A stretch of DNA of 64,000 bases from Galeruca laticollis (GCA_963921935.1 OY998179.1:54108222-54172221), one strand, 5' to 3'; shown: positions 22,444-34,352, numbered from the stretch's first letter. A program made the numbers and translations. Notes: a model not told the origin generated them from the sequence alone.

Positions 22444-25439
22444 CATACACAAAGGATTTTTTTTTGAAAACCATTTTTTCGTGTTGTTGTTAACGGAAAA
22501 CGTAAAAATAACTTTCAAAATACCAACTTTCTTTGGGGTAAACCAATACTTGTCTCGCATATTAGATCTGTTGGGCGTAAAAGTAATACTTAGGTTATTA
22601 TACAAAAGCTTAGCTTCTCAATCACCGATGCCTTTTCCGTGAGCCTTCTCTATGATCAATGAGTTGTATTCGTACACAATGTTCATAATTATGATATAAT
22701 ATTTTTGGTGATGCAGTTCTTCACTCTTACCTAGGTTCAATTATTGATACTTCTGTCTATTCGAGCAAAACAATTTTCTGTTGCCATGAAAGATTCCCAT
22801 ATATTCGTTCGATCCATCAAAGCCATTTATGAAATTGCAGTAGTAGATATCGTTCAGCTCAGAAAAACTCTCTTTCAAAATATCGGAACTGTAAAAAGAT
22901 TTCGTAGGAAATATTTAAGAGAGTCGGACATCATCTTTTCACCATTCAAGTAGATGAAAGGAAAATGTGTATTATATTTTATAGTCGTTTTTCACAAGGA
23001 GTGTCAGTGTCAAACTCAAAGCGTTTTTCTCCTGGCATCATGGATTTTAAGTCCAGACTCAACATACCTTTCTCCTGCAGGAAATCTGATGGAGGTTACC
23101 AATCAAGTGATCGTGACTCGTGAATCCATGAAACATGATAGAAGCACTAAAAACTGAATAGTTGATCTGGACATTCAGTTCGATTTCCAATCAACAGTCT
23201 TCACTTCTAGTTTTGACTGGACTCATATTCAAAATGCAAAATAAACAATTTCAATATCCATTTCTCTTTATTACAAGTTTCATTGATTTCAGGAGGAAGC
23301 AGAAACAAATTCTAGTAATCGACTTAACAACTTATTTTCCGCACCAAATATTGCATTATATTTTCATACAAATCCGGATCCTTTTTTTGGTCATTCCCTT
23401 TGATTTTTAATCAGAAACACATATGCATAAATCCATCATTTGTAGACCAGACGAGATATAATTATGTTCGCTAGTTTAGAGTTTCCAATCTCAACAGAAG
23501 ACGTCTTTTATACGGCTCGTTCCAGTTCTTTTCAATCTAGTGGTACAAAGGAGCCACTCGCCACGCCATATCTACTTTTAACTATAAAATAAGGCTCAAG
23601 TGAGCTGCTGTATAGCGGCTTATTATGGATTGGTAGGCAGATTCACCCTCTCTATTGAATTGAGAATAGAGCAAGATTTTTATTGCCTCTTCAAGTAATA
23701 ATAATTAGAATGCACTAGATTTAAAAAGTGATTGTTGTTATCAAATTTCTAAAAATATCAGTTAATTAAAAATTGTTAACCTGCGTATTTCTTATAATAA
23801 AAGTGTTTTATTAAAAGTTGTCTGCTAATATTCAGGGACAACATAATAGTAGCCCTATTCCAAAGTCTCGGAATATAATTATCGCCAATTTACAAAAATC
23901 AATCTGTTTGAAGGAAAACCATGTATGCACAGATGGAAAATACTCGTATGAGCTTTGAAATGGTCGCCCAATGGAGTTACAACTTTCATTAAATGGAAAA
24001 TTTCTTTATTTTCAGGTTTTGCTTCATGAAGGAGTGGGTATAAAAATGTATAGAGGAAATTTTTGTTTTCGTTAAACGTCGATAACTTTGCAGAATTTAA
24101 CAATTTTAGTTGTGTTTATTGTTACAAAAGGCTTGAGAAAACTTGTCAATTGATATAAATCCCGTTTCATTCGATACGTAGGACGCGAGCCACTTCGTTT
24201 GCACGCTAGAAAGTTGGTTAACATTGAGTTAAGGAGGTCCAGGAGTGTTGTAATTTTTGTCCAAAACACGGTCTCATTCACTGATTTGAATGCGGTTCTC
24301 ACTAATGTAATTTAAAACTATATCATTATTGCATCAAGAAGGATTTACTACTTGTTATCTCCATCAGATTCTTGAGAATGTAATAATGCGATTAGGGCTA
24401 AGAAGAGACATACGTCTAGGATGTGTTTCGCCATATTTCAGTATTGGCTTTATTCAAGCCCAACATGCTTTTCTTCAAGCTATCATCCTTTTCTATCCCA
24501 TCTACAAATACTAATAGCGTATGCCTTGATGAGACCAAGTATGTACATAGCTTTGACTGATCACGAAGTTGTCAGCAACTCCTTCATTCTCTTAAATGTA
24601 AATTTTCAGTTGAGATAAGCGTACATCTGTATGAATACATTTTGGAGGTGAACATTTAAGGACATATGCTGTGTCCGGCGGCTTGCATCCCTTAGTTTAG
24701 TCGTATTCACACTTCAAAATGTTATGGAAATATATTATCCTCTTAAATTTGCTTATCAATTCCTTTATTCATTATATTTTTAAAATACGGTCCTATTTTG
24801 TAGGGTTCTTTTGAAAGTGAAGTATATTTCATAAGAATTTTAAAATCAAGAGTGACTACTCGTCACTCGCGCCATGTCACGTCTCGACTCCGCCCTCTTT
24901 CATATATTTTTGCGCTAGACTACAGACACTCGTATACCGCACATTTCGTCTTTTATCTCTCCCCGCAATTCTGTATTTTTCAATTAATTGAAAAGTATAT
25001 TATCTACGGGAAAATCATGCATACATTTGCCATATATTTCATATATGATCTTCCAGTTGAAGCATCAATGATAATTTTCCATGTATTTTTTAAAAAGATA
25101 TTTAGTTCTAAAAATAAATGTTGTAACTATTGTGAAAATATTCCTAAAGTTGAACGTTGGTCATGTGTGGTTTCGATATTTCGGAAAGAGTATCAATGTC
25201 GCTTCCGGTGATTCATTTCTTGCAGGTATGGTGGTCGATGATTGAATTTCATCCGCACTGATGCCCTGAATCTCGAATCGGGGCGTTATTATTGATGTCG
25301 TTCCCAACGTCATGCATACGCAAGCCTGTGAATGCTCTATTTGCGAATAGTTCCTAAAATGATGGTCTCGAGCACCGTTACTAAAATCATCGAATTGTAT
25401 CGTCCTCATAACAGCGTCAGTTGACATTACAATACAAAT
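22444..25439. other. Gene-poor stretch with a few unrecognised open frames
   Basis: One plus-strand frame (22744-23157) is open for 138 codons with a single stop at 22951. It has a few Lys/Arg-rich segments but no domain I know. Two overlapping minus-strand frames (24302-23879) read like broken coding sequence (KRDLYQLTSFLKPF) but are not identifiable. A 119-codon frame at 24852-25211 begins in GC-richer sequence. None is called as a gene. Confidence 0.4.
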
Positions 25440-26105
25440 GTCATTTGGTTATGTCAAATGTAAGGGTGCACTCAGATGTTACGTCGGGCGCGTTTTATGC
25501 GATCAGATGCCTAGATCTGGTAAATAGTCGGGTCGGTCAGATGCTAGCCGTAAATTTTACCAATCGTCCAACCATTTAACCCAGTCGACACATCGGTAGA
25601 AATTGACCCGCATGCGCTCTACGTTTTATAATGCATGATTGAGAAGTTTGGGTAATGTTTACAAAATTACAAATGATAAATTAATATTCAACGAAACTTT
25701 TTACATTTTTTTCTAAGCCCACATATATATCATCCATTTTCTGCACAATTTACAGAATGGAAATGTAGGCCATTTTGGTTAACTGAACGCATATGATTTC
25801 ATTTACATCCTTGAATGTATATGAAATTCACCAATCAGCATTTGCATTTAGTACCCGTCAACTCTTCTTTTTTTAAATTTCAATGTAACGTCTAGATAAC
25901 TTGTCAAAATATTTCTTTCGTTATCAAGAAAAATATTTTAGTAAAATGAGTGATTCCAGTGAAGAATCAAAAATCAATAAATATTACTCGATCAGATATT
26001 CGTTTAGCCGCAAAGGAGACGTATAACACACATCATCACCCCAAAAATCAAAAAGTAAATGTGAATTTTGTTACAAAAAGTTCATAGATTGAACTCTGTT
26101 AAACG
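25440..26105 (+). mobile_element. Possible Harbinger-like remnant
   Basis: A GC-richer block (25463-25640) starts with GGGTGCACTCAGATGTTACG and repeats the word TCAGATGC (25504, 25539), as near the end of some PIF/Harbinger-type elements. About 350 bases later a short frame starts with MSDSSEESKINKYYS (25946). An acidic start of this kind is common in the companion proteins of such elements. No matching terminal repeat was found. Low confidence. Confidence 0.2.
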
Positions 26106-26523
26106 GAGTTGAAAATATTATCAGAACATGTTATCACGGCTTATATGAATGAAATATCGAATAAAAACAAGCTCTCAACCCTTTGGACAACATATTCTAT
26201 GTAAATACCTATGGTAAATATTAAAAGTAACATTAACATTTCAAGTTACCTTGATTTCCGTTGATTTCATATAAGTTTGTGATGTATCAGTCTGTTAACG
26301 TACGTCTCTAACTGTATTCAGAAGAGAATATAGTTGGTTGAATCCCCGCTTCATGCGGTTATTTTTATTTTTATTGCTGATATTTGTATTATGAATAGCA
26401 GTTTTCATAAAATTTTAGTTACTGTTCATTTTTGGAATTTATGGAGGACGTCTTCGTCACAAATTGAAAATTTTAAAGATTAATCATGTAAAGATTTATA
26501 AAATGAATTCCAAATTAATTTAA

Positions 26524-26757
26524 TTGATAAACAAACCTAGATCCTTTGTAATTTCTTCTATGTTTTACGAGGTCCACAAAAAATATATTCTGCTTAGACC
26601 ACCAGATATAGAACAATTTATTGTTAATTACCAAAAAGGAAAATGTTCGAAGAAAGTAGTCGGAATTAACAAAATTGGTAATCAGACAAAAATAATTGTT
26701 GAATTTTTAAAATTACTAGATGCGAATTTATATACGGGACATTGTTTACGCCTTAAA
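26524..26757 (+). pseudogene. Crypton-like tyrosine recombinase fragment
   Basis: A 78-codon frame reads KPRSFVISSMFYEVHKKYI, LRPPDIEQF, GKCSKKVVGINKIG and ends with LYTGHCLRLK and a stop. The wording is nearly that of the recombinase at 49.5-49.8 kb (KKYVSLRPPDI, GHCTKQVIGMNKLG, LYTGHC). It is the middle of a tyrosine recombinase domain, ending just at the catalytic His-x-x-Arg box (HCLR). The catalytic Tyr and everything upstream are missing. Such proteins are encoded by Crypton DNA transposons and their domesticated relatives. Confidence 0.7.
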
Positions 26758-26760
26758 TAG

Positions 26761-29700
26761 TAAAAAATTTCATGAAAAATATCGATCATATATTTGAATA
26801 AATCTCCTTGTTCGGGATTTAAACCAAAATTGTTTACCAAATACGTTATAGTATATTGTGCAATGAGCACGAAAAGACATACATTTCCCACAAATAAGTA
26901 TATGAAATTTTGTAGTACGAGCTTAGCGAGTAATACAAAATTTTGCTTGGTTTAGAGAATTTTTTGTCTGATATTATTAAGTCTGGCTCTTAGCCCTTTG
27001 AATGACCCATATTTTTTTTCTTTGTGTACATGTATCTACCTACGTCCTGAAACAAATAACGTTTACAATTTTAAAGCTTTGACAACTCGGAAATAAAAAT
27101 AATTTATGCAGAAAAAGTCGTTATAATTCACCTGCGGAAAAAGTTATCAATTATCGTGTCTCTTCAAAGGAGTTATATCACCTCCTACATCTACAAGGAT
27201 AGTGACCGATGTCCTTCTGAAGCAATGGCTAGTTTACATATCTGAATCAGCATGTCAATGTCAAATCATCCTCACTATCGCGACCCATCTTCGATTATAA
27301 GTTTTTTTACAAACGAATTTCGTAAACACCAATGTGAGATGTCAAATTATTAGATAGACATCAACAAACATGACTCGATCATATATTATAATATATATGA
27401 CCAAAAAATTTGTTAATATAATGACAGTCTAGTAGCGCATGATAGTCGTGGGAAATGAAATAGGTATTTCGATACAGTTAGCCCGTGGGAAATGAAAATC
27501 TGTATTACAATGTGGTAGGTTCTTTAATCGAAGACGCACTTGAAATGTACATTTTTCTTTATGGTCGTAGAAAGAATATTTTGTATTTTTATGATAAATT
27601 TGGGTATGCTGAGAAGGAACAAAAATTGTACGATTCATTTTATGATGTTTTTTTTGTGACTCGAGTTCTAATATCTATAGTAAGAAGTAATACATTTATT
27701 CAAGACCGATTCCTACTTTTTTTACTAGGGCAAAGGGAAAGTAAAAAAACTGCCTTATACCAAAAATTGGGCCAAGTCTTATAAATCTTTTTTATTGCCA
27801 AATGATTTTTTAGATCAGCTGAAAATTAGTTGGAAAATAAATATGTATATATAAAAATTTTATCTGAATAAATTTCAGTCAATAAATTGAGAATTATTTG
27901 GAAGAATGTTTCTTTGTAAGTATCAATTGACAATAGAAAAAGGTGGATAAATTTAATATACATGGTATTTCACGGAATTTCAAAATTTTTTGTTATTTAA
28001 ATTTGATTAGGTAATTTAATTGTTTATTAAATGGAAATTTTATTCTTTCTAGAGTAACTTGAAACGTGTAAATGGCGCAAAGTTTTACTAACATCCGTAG
28101 ATGGCAGTTTTGGTAGTATTATTACAAACGGAAAATTATTTAATAAAACCTACTTTATCCACTAAACTGATGTTTTACTGGCAGCCATGTTAATAAACAG
28201 ATAAAGGTAAAATTTTAATAATATTTCTAAAGATTAAAATATATTTCACCACTTCAAATAGTTTTATGTATAGAGTATGTACAAATTTAAATGGAAACAA
28301 CTAGTAATTTCAAATATCACTACTAAAACTTATATCTTTAATTTTTTAACTTCTAAAATTATTAGAAAAACTTGATAAAAATGGAGCGCATGAAACGTTC
28401 ACTGCCTTTATACCATAAAATTCACAGTCAAATTGGTTTCGCAGCAACATGTATATTCTGTCTGAAACTAATACATGCACAAAAATCAAAACAAATTTTT
28501 ATTTCCTTTCTAACGTTGCTGCTGTTGATGTATGCAATAATTTATTCTCACCAGCAACTCTGTAATATAATTATTTGAAAACAATTTACCTTTTTACAAA
28601 CATAATAATAAACAATGTTGATTTATTAATAAGGCTACAATAGCAATTATGTGGCATGTAAGTCAATTAAAGAACATATATACAATCGTTATATAATATT
28701 TTTTTAAGTATTATATAATATATATGTATCGCATAATAAAAATTAAGAAATTTTCTAACACATTCATTAAACACTCACAAATCTTTTATAGAGCAATTTT
28801 ACTGTATTTTTATTAACATTGTATATCTGTTTTTTAGTAGTTGCTATAGCACTTATAAAATATATTATATAAACAAAATGTTCTATAAGTTCTGCCCATT
28901 TTGTGTTTATAGATATTTTATAAACATTTTGAAAACGTCTAACATGGTTTTATGATATGTATCGCCAAAAGATTTCTACGACTATCAGATATAAAACAGC
29001 AAATTGTTATTTGGGCGCGCACAGTGAATTTGAGCTTCTGAAAAATAAATTATTTCTCTGGAACTAATAAGTTTTGAAAAACTTTTTATTACAAAATTCA
29101 TAAGGAAATTTATGAGCTATTAGTTTTGTTTGAAACATTGTAAATTATTATATTGTATATATCATTTTCAACAAGTCAGTTAAACAGTTTCTGATTGAGA
29201 AGGTTGTTTATGATGTAGATGACTTTTTACTTTACTGACTGTTCTCGTATACTGTGTCTTTTTTGTGTATACGTAGATATATATTTATGTACAATATTTA
29301 CTTTTGTTTTGTTGACATGTCCAGCGTAAATCTAATATTTTTCTATGTGTGTTTCACTGAATGAATAAATGTATTATTATAAAAAAATTATTACATCATA
29401 TTATAATAATAAAATGATTTTCCTTTTACCCTAAAATAGTTGTGTCTAATTATAATATAAATTTGGTTTTGGGTTTTTTGTACCATAAAAAGTGTTCTAA
29501 TGACTAGGCTATATTCACAATATTTGAATCGGCGTGTATAAAATGTGCGTATAAAATTTATTTTCAGGAACGGAAGAATCAAGAATATTCAAAGAACTCT
29601 CAAGTACTGTAACATTCTAAACGTTAAGACTTTCATCCAAAATTAAACCTTAGTAAATCCGAATTAATTACAACGCTAAACTTTCTACATAAACATACAT

Positions 29701-30204
29701 TAATTTCAGTATTTTGCATAATGAAGGTTTTCATGTAAACTAATTAGGAACCTGGTCTAAACGGCTCAATATATTAGTCACGGTATTTAAACCCTTCACA
29801 CTACTGTTTATCTAGGCCTTAACCCATCAAAAGTTCGAAACGTGTATTTACCTAGGAGAAATAATAGACGGAAGAATCTCATGTATGATTATATTACGAC
29901 GGCTGGGTTAGCAGCCGCAGAACCAGTTAATAGTTGATCTAATTAAATTTGAGGCCATGAAAATTATTCATGTGTAGCGGTCGGGATGGTTGGCGGATTT
30001 GTACATTCAAAACAGCAGTTGTTCAAATTCAATTTAAGCATAAAAATTAATTCAAAATGATCAGACAGAGTAGTGTCGAATGATTTGTAATTAGAATAAT
30101 TAAGCGGTGATTTGTTTCATTCACTAACAGATCTGTGAAATTGATCACCACTGAAATAATTAATACAAGAATAAAGATAGGAAAAACAACAATGTTTACT
30201 GAAA
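26761..30204. other. Gene-poor AT-rich stretch
   Basis: About 3.4 kb. A 99-codon plus-strand frame (27485-27784) rich in Tyr/Phe and a 68-codon frame (28372-28578) with a hydrophobic C-terminal half are unrecognised. Both could be chance in AT-rich DNA. A GC-richer patch at 29880-30000 has no recognised content. Confidence 0.4.
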
Positions 30205-30262
30205 TAATAATATTAATTACTAATAATAATAATAATTATAATAATAATTATTTATTTATTAT
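30205..30262. repeat. (AAT)n-rich tract
   Basis: Imperfect AAT/TAA triplet run, partly palindromic (AATAATAATTATAATAATTATT), directly before the hairpin at 30268. Confidence 0.8.
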
Positions 30263-30267
30263 ATAAT

Positions 30268-30364
30268 GGAAAAAAGTATTAGATTTTAGCTCGAGGTTAT
30301 GTTGTCTCCCGACGCGAAGCGGAGGGATACAACAAACCAAGAGCTAAAATCAAATATTTTTTCC
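30268..30364. repeat. Long near-perfect hairpin
   Basis: The outer stem GGAAAAAAGTATTAGATTTT pairs with the inverse of AAAATCAAATATTTTTTCC. It continues as AGCTC/GAGCT, then GGTT/AACC, GTTGT/ACAAC, CCC/GGG and an innermost CGC-GAA-GCG loop. About 40 pairs form over 97 bases with few mismatches. The tip GACGCGAAGCGGA is GC-rich in otherwise AT-rich DNA. It may be a fold-back MITE end or a structured RNA gene. No RNA family was recognised. Confidence 0.7.
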
Positions 30365-30380
30365 GAGTATGATACACTAT

Positions 30381-30850
30381 TTTTTTCTGTGACAGGAAAA
30401 ACGACGATTCAATAGTGAAAGAACATATTATTACAATATGTTAAAGTCAGAATGTTATCGATATGAAATTTGAATTTTTAAACTAATAAGCTGTTGTAGT
30501 TATAGCGACAATTAGACCTGCGTTGCTAAGGAAAACTTCAAAGTAATCAAATATATGTCAATTTAATTCTGTGATTTGATTCAGTGATTGTTTAGTAGTT
30601 ATTTTGGAAAATATAAAGTTAAAAAATGTCTGATTCCGAGCTTTCTCTGACTCTTGATATAAAGGAAATGTAACTTATGCTCAATAAAATATTCTAAAAT
30701 CAAATATCTTCCTTTATCTATATGTATATATATCCGGGAAAAAAGTACTCACTTTTTCCCATGGGAAAAAAAGTAATTTCGTGAAAAGTTGTATTTTGTT
30801 ATCTGTCAACAGAGATAAAATGTCAATTTTTTTCCTGTCACAGAAAAAAA
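30381..30850. mobile_element. MITE candidate with 15-20 bp inverted ends
   Basis: TTTTTTCTGTGACAGGAAAA at 30381-30400 is matched by the inverse TTTTTTTCCTGTCACAGAAA near 30826-30845. The 470-bp interior has no transposase. It contains a short frame starting MSDSELSLTLDIK (30626) and a second small palindromic block of A-rich GGGAAAAA/TTTTTCCC words (30733-30770). The right end runs into an (AAT)n tract. The family is not assigned. Confidence 0.55.
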
Positions 30851-30892
30851 TAATAATAATAAGAATAATATTGATAATAATAATAATATACT
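30846..30892. repeat. (AAT)n microsatellite
   Basis: Imperfect AAT triplets immediately before the R4-like LINE. Members of the R4/Dong group are known to insert at TAA repeats, which may explain the position. Confidence 0.85.
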
Positions 30893-31025
30893 TGCATATC
30901 TCTCACGGGGAATAACATACCTGTTACCCAAGGATCACGATACAAAAGACCCTTCGAAATACCGACCAATCACTTGCCTTCCAACTATCTACAAACTCTA
31001 AACAGCATGTATATCTAAAGAAATT

Positions 31026-32780
31026 CGGCGAAAGTAATTTCGGCCGGTAATCCCTTGGCCTACCTGCATAAATCAAAGGGTACCATTTATGACAGGGGTA
31101 ATTTCGGCCGAGGGGTTGATGTTTACGATGAGATTAAAATATTGGTAATTACGCTTAATAGTTTCTGTAAAATATTAGTTGTGTATTTATTTGGAAATAC
31201 CTAATCCTGTGTACCTGTCGGAAATACCTTTAATTTACTTATCTCTTTATCTTTAAACAGGACGTATTAAAAAATGGTGAAGTACGTTGGAGGTGTATAA
31301 AGAAAAATTTAAGATGTTTAGCCAAACTGTACACTGTTGGTGCGGAATACACAGTTACTAGAAGTGAATTAATCCACAACCACGAGTCCGATGAAACTAC
31401 GTTGGAGAGAAAAATAGTGACGACTTCATGCAAGCGCAAAGCTGAGGAAGACATATCGGAGAAACCTTCAAAAATTATTAAAAGCGTTCTTTCAAATCAT
31501 TTGCCAGAGAATTTGTCATCGATAGATGTCAGTCTAATAAGAAGAAATTTGTACAACAGCCGCCGTAAGCTCTTACCAGCCCTGCCTAAGGATATTCACG
31601 ATGTACATTCTGTACTCGATAGTTATGGACCGAAAACCGCAACAGGTGAAAATTTTTTGTTTATTAACAGCACAGCTGATGATATCATTGTTTTTTCTTG
31701 CCATACAAATATAATAAGTTTATGTAAAATGAAAGATTTTTACATGGATGGCACATTTTCTTATTGTACAAAATATTTTTATCAGTTATTTACCATCCAT
31801 GGACTGGAAAATGGGCATTATGTTCCTCTTTTGTATTGTCTGTTGCCCAATAAGACCAGTGACACATATATGAGACTTTTTCTGTTGGTAAAATCTAAAA
31901 TTTTTGAACTTTATAATATTGTTTTTGAACCGGAGGAGGTATTTGTGGATTTTGAAATCGCAATTCATAACGCATTAAAAGTTGTCTCACCCAAAACCAA
32001 ACTAAATGGTTGTAGATTCCACTTGCACCAGGCGTGGTATAGGAAAATACAATCATTAGGGTTAACCCAAATGTATAAAGATAAAAACTGCGAGGAAAGC
32101 AAATGGCTTACTCATACTTTTGGGCTAACTTATTTAGACCCCTCTGAAGTTGAAGATTGTTTCATATTTGATCTCATGTCATACAAACCGGACCATAAAC
32201 TTATAGATAAATACGCAGACTATTTATTAGAAAACTACATAGCGCCAGAATCTCATTTTCCACCAAATATATGGGCATATGAAAACCCATCAATTAAAAG
32301 AACCACAAATGCCTGCGAATCATTCCATTCGCACTTTAATTCTAGTTTTTATTCAAGTCACCCTTCTATATTTATTTTTATAGAAAAATTAAAAGATTGT
32401 CAGATCGATGCATATTTAAGAATAAAAAATTTAAATATTCCAGCAAAAATTAAAGACAAACAAGTTAAAAACAAACTAAAATTTATCGAAAACATGGTAA
32501 ATATGCTTCGATCTGACAATATTTCTAGAATTAATTTCGTTAAATCTGTATCACATCAAAACGTTTTTTAAAAATTTATAGTTTACCTAAGTTATAGAAA
32601 TAAGTTGATGTAATAATTTTATTGAAATAAAGAAATATTTTAATATAAAGCATTCTGTTATTTTATTTGATTTGCGGCCGAAAATACCTATGAGATAAGG
32701 AAGCAACTTAAAACCTCCGGCCGAATTTACCTACCGGCTTTTAGTACCTGCCCTTTTTCCGGCCGAAATTACATCCGCCC
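31026..32780 (+). mobile_element. Mutator-like element (MULE), near complete
   Basis: A 1.75-kb insertion in the R4-like LINE. Its ends are CGGCGAAAGTAATTTCGGCC and the inverse of GGGCGGATGTAATTTCGGCC, about 22-bp inverted repeats with three mismatches. It is flanked by AAGAAATT (31018-31025 and 32781-32788), a target duplication of 8-9 bp as usual for Mutator-like elements. The core TAATTTCGGCCG and variants recur inside both ends (near 31104, 32673, 32720), giving sub-terminal repeats. One long transposase frame occupies most of the interior. The intact frame and clean ends suggest a fairly recent insertion. Confidence 0.88.
31261..32571 (+). CDS. MULE transposase with FLYWCH-type zinc finger half
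   Basis: It is open for 437 codons without a stop. The first 45 codons read KNGEVRWRCIKKNLRCLAKL and end in HNHES, the C-x-C...H-x-H half of a FLYWCH/WRKY-like DNA-binding finger. A splice acceptor (TTTATCTTTAAACAG) precedes codon 1 at 31261, so an upstream exon should supply the other half; I do not see it within the element. The MULE core follows: DFYMDGTFSYCTKYFYQLF (first catalytic Asp), PEEVFVDFEIAIHNAL (second Asp) and CRFHLHQAWYRKI (the C-x2-H-like box after it). TNACESFHSHFNSSF lies near the likely Glu. The stop is at 32569-32571. It would excise and insert the element in the nucleus. Whether it is functional without the missing exon is unclear. Confidence 0.85.
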   Translation, partial: DVLKNGEVRWRCIKKNLRCLAKLYTVGAEYTVTRSELIHNHESDETTLERKIVTTSCKRKAEEDISEKPSKIIKSVLSNHLPENLSSIDVSLIRRNLYNSRRKLLPALPKDIHDVHSVLDSYGPKTATGENFLFINSTADDIIVFSCHTNIISLCKMKDFYMDGTFSYCTKYFYQLFTIHGLENGHYVPLLYCLLPNKTSDTYMRLFLLVKSKIFELYNIVFEPEEVFVDFEIAIHNALKVVSPKTKLNGCRFHLHQAWYRKIQSLGLTQMYKDKNCEESKWLTHTFGLTYLDPSEVEDCFIFDLMSYKPDHKLIDKYADYLLENYIAPESHFPPNIWAYENPSIKRTTNACESFHSHFNSSFYSSHPSIFIFIEKLKDCQIDAYLRIKNLNIPAKIKDKQVKNKLKFIENMVNMLRSDNISRINFVKSVSHQNVF

Positions 32781-33489
32781 AAGAAATTTACAAACACTGT
32801 GAAGAAAATAATATTATCTCTTTAGACAGAACAGAAAGGGTGTATCAAAAGGGCACAGGGCTGCAAAGAACAGCTTTTAATAGATGCTGGTATACTAGAG
32901 CAAGCCCTACATAAGAAAAGAAACTTATATACAGCATACATAGATTATCGGAACGCATTCGATTCTGTACCACATTCATGGTTAATATCCACTCTCCATA
33001 TTCACGAAATATCACCTCCTATTATCGATCTACTTCGTCATCTGATGTCTCAGTGATCGACACGAGTTATCATGACGGTACTGTTATCACTGACAAAATT
33101 CAAAAAGGAATTTTTCGAAGGGGATTCGTTAAGTCCACTCTGGTTCTACCTTGCCCTGAACCCGCTTTCCCATTTATTAAATGCACGTAAACACGGATTT
33201 ACCATCAAGACGAAGGGTACAGTCCAACAAAAGGTTACACACTCACTATATATGGACGACATTAAACTTTATGCTGGGACCGAAGCTCATATCAACTCAC
33301 TACTAACCACTGTAAAAATCTTTTCCCGAGACATCCTAATGGAGTTTGGGCTCAAAAAGTGTAGAACCCGAACGCTTATAAAAGGAAAGCATAGTACACA
33401 CGCATTCGATCTTAACGATGGTAACGCTTTAGAAGCAATGCAAAGCAAGAAGGAGAAATCTATAAATACCTGGGTATGCAACAGTCAGT

Positions 33490-34352
33490 CCGTACAAAGA
33501 TCTGTATTCAACTTGAGTCGCTTTCCTAAATTTTCAAACCGTTTAAAGGCAACTGAGAATCAATCTCCTAAATTTAAATTGTCTATATTATGTTTCAATG
33601 GCAAACTTACTTGAAATTTGTTATCTAACACTTGAACAGAATTTTTAAATTCATGCTCACAAGCTTCCTGTTCACTGGGATATTCATGAAAACCATTGGG
33701 AACCTTCTCAACTTCCCAAAATTGAGACATAGTTTTATTGAGATCATTATATGTGGCATGCAATGTAATTGAATAGCAAGATTGATTTGTAGGAATGCAT
33801 CCACTAACAATATAACCAAAAAGCGTATTTTGTAAATATAGGGTATCACATTTAATTTTTTGTGACAAGAAAAATTGAAATGCAACGTTTGCAATCAATA
33901 GCAGGTCAATGCTTCCTGTTTGATTAAAATTGTCATCTGACAAAGTATTACCTTGTGGAAAGTTTAATTTTGATTTGTCAGAAGTTATGTGAGGTAACTA
34001 CCTGGTGATTAAATCAACAACCGCACACTTGAGATTGGTGTTGTAATCATAAGACCATGATTCTACCTTTAAATCTACCGGTTTTTGAATCTGGGTTATT
34101 TTTTCTCAAACACCAGCACAATTGATACAATTATTATATGGTTTAAAATTTAATTTTTCTACCAAGCTACTAGTGAATAACGACATCTGAGAACCCGTGT
34201 CAGTGAGTCCTCGGGCGTAAATATACTTACTTAAGTATATACTTTTTTGATGATCGTCTTTATGTGCAACAAGAAATCGTTTGACATGAGCTATTGTCAC
34301 TTCTGCCTGTAATTTTTAACCTTGAGGCGTTCAATGTCTTTTTTGTTCGCCA
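33490..34352 (-). pseudogene. BEL/Pao fragment: gag start, protease, start of pol
   Basis: Reading right to left: a gag start (MANKKDIERLKVKNYRQK, 34352-34300), then an internal loss to the protease region with ARGLTDTGSQMSLFTSSL (about 34215-34160; the DTG is the catalytic Asp box of retroviral-type proteases). Linker sequence follows, with a QNTLFGYIVSGCIP-type segment and a FWEVEKVPN box (33960-33690) that precedes RT in Pao-type pol. It ends at about 33490, where R4 sequence begins. Stops and slips occur near 34100, 33950 and 33555. RT itself is not on this fragment, but the start of an RT is found at 36.0 kb on the other strand. Confidence 0.75.

Larger units (their letters stand above)
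30893..33488 (+). pseudogene. R4/Dong-like LINE reverse transcriptase, split by a MULE
   Basis: The left part (30893-31026) reads GITYLLPKDHDTKDPSKYRP and ITCLPTIYKL, ending in CISKEI. The right part (32781-33488) resumes with KEIYKHCEENNII and continues with YIDYRNAFDSVPHSWL (motif A), KKEFFEGDSLSPLWF (motif B), VTHSLYMDDIKLYAG (catalytic box) and LMEFGLKKC. The wording fits the R4 clade (single ORF, restriction-like endonuclease at the C-terminus), but the endonuclease is missing because the sequence breaks at about 33488 into a BEL/Pao fragment. There is an in-frame stop in the left part and at least one frame slip near 33060. Removing the MULE and one copy of its target duplication joins the two parts in frame. 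Confidence 0.8.

Noticed and set aside
22219..22605. Open frames with poly-Arg (+) and poly-Ser (-)
   Set aside because: They are translations of the (ACG)n microsatellite and satellite monomers, not genes.
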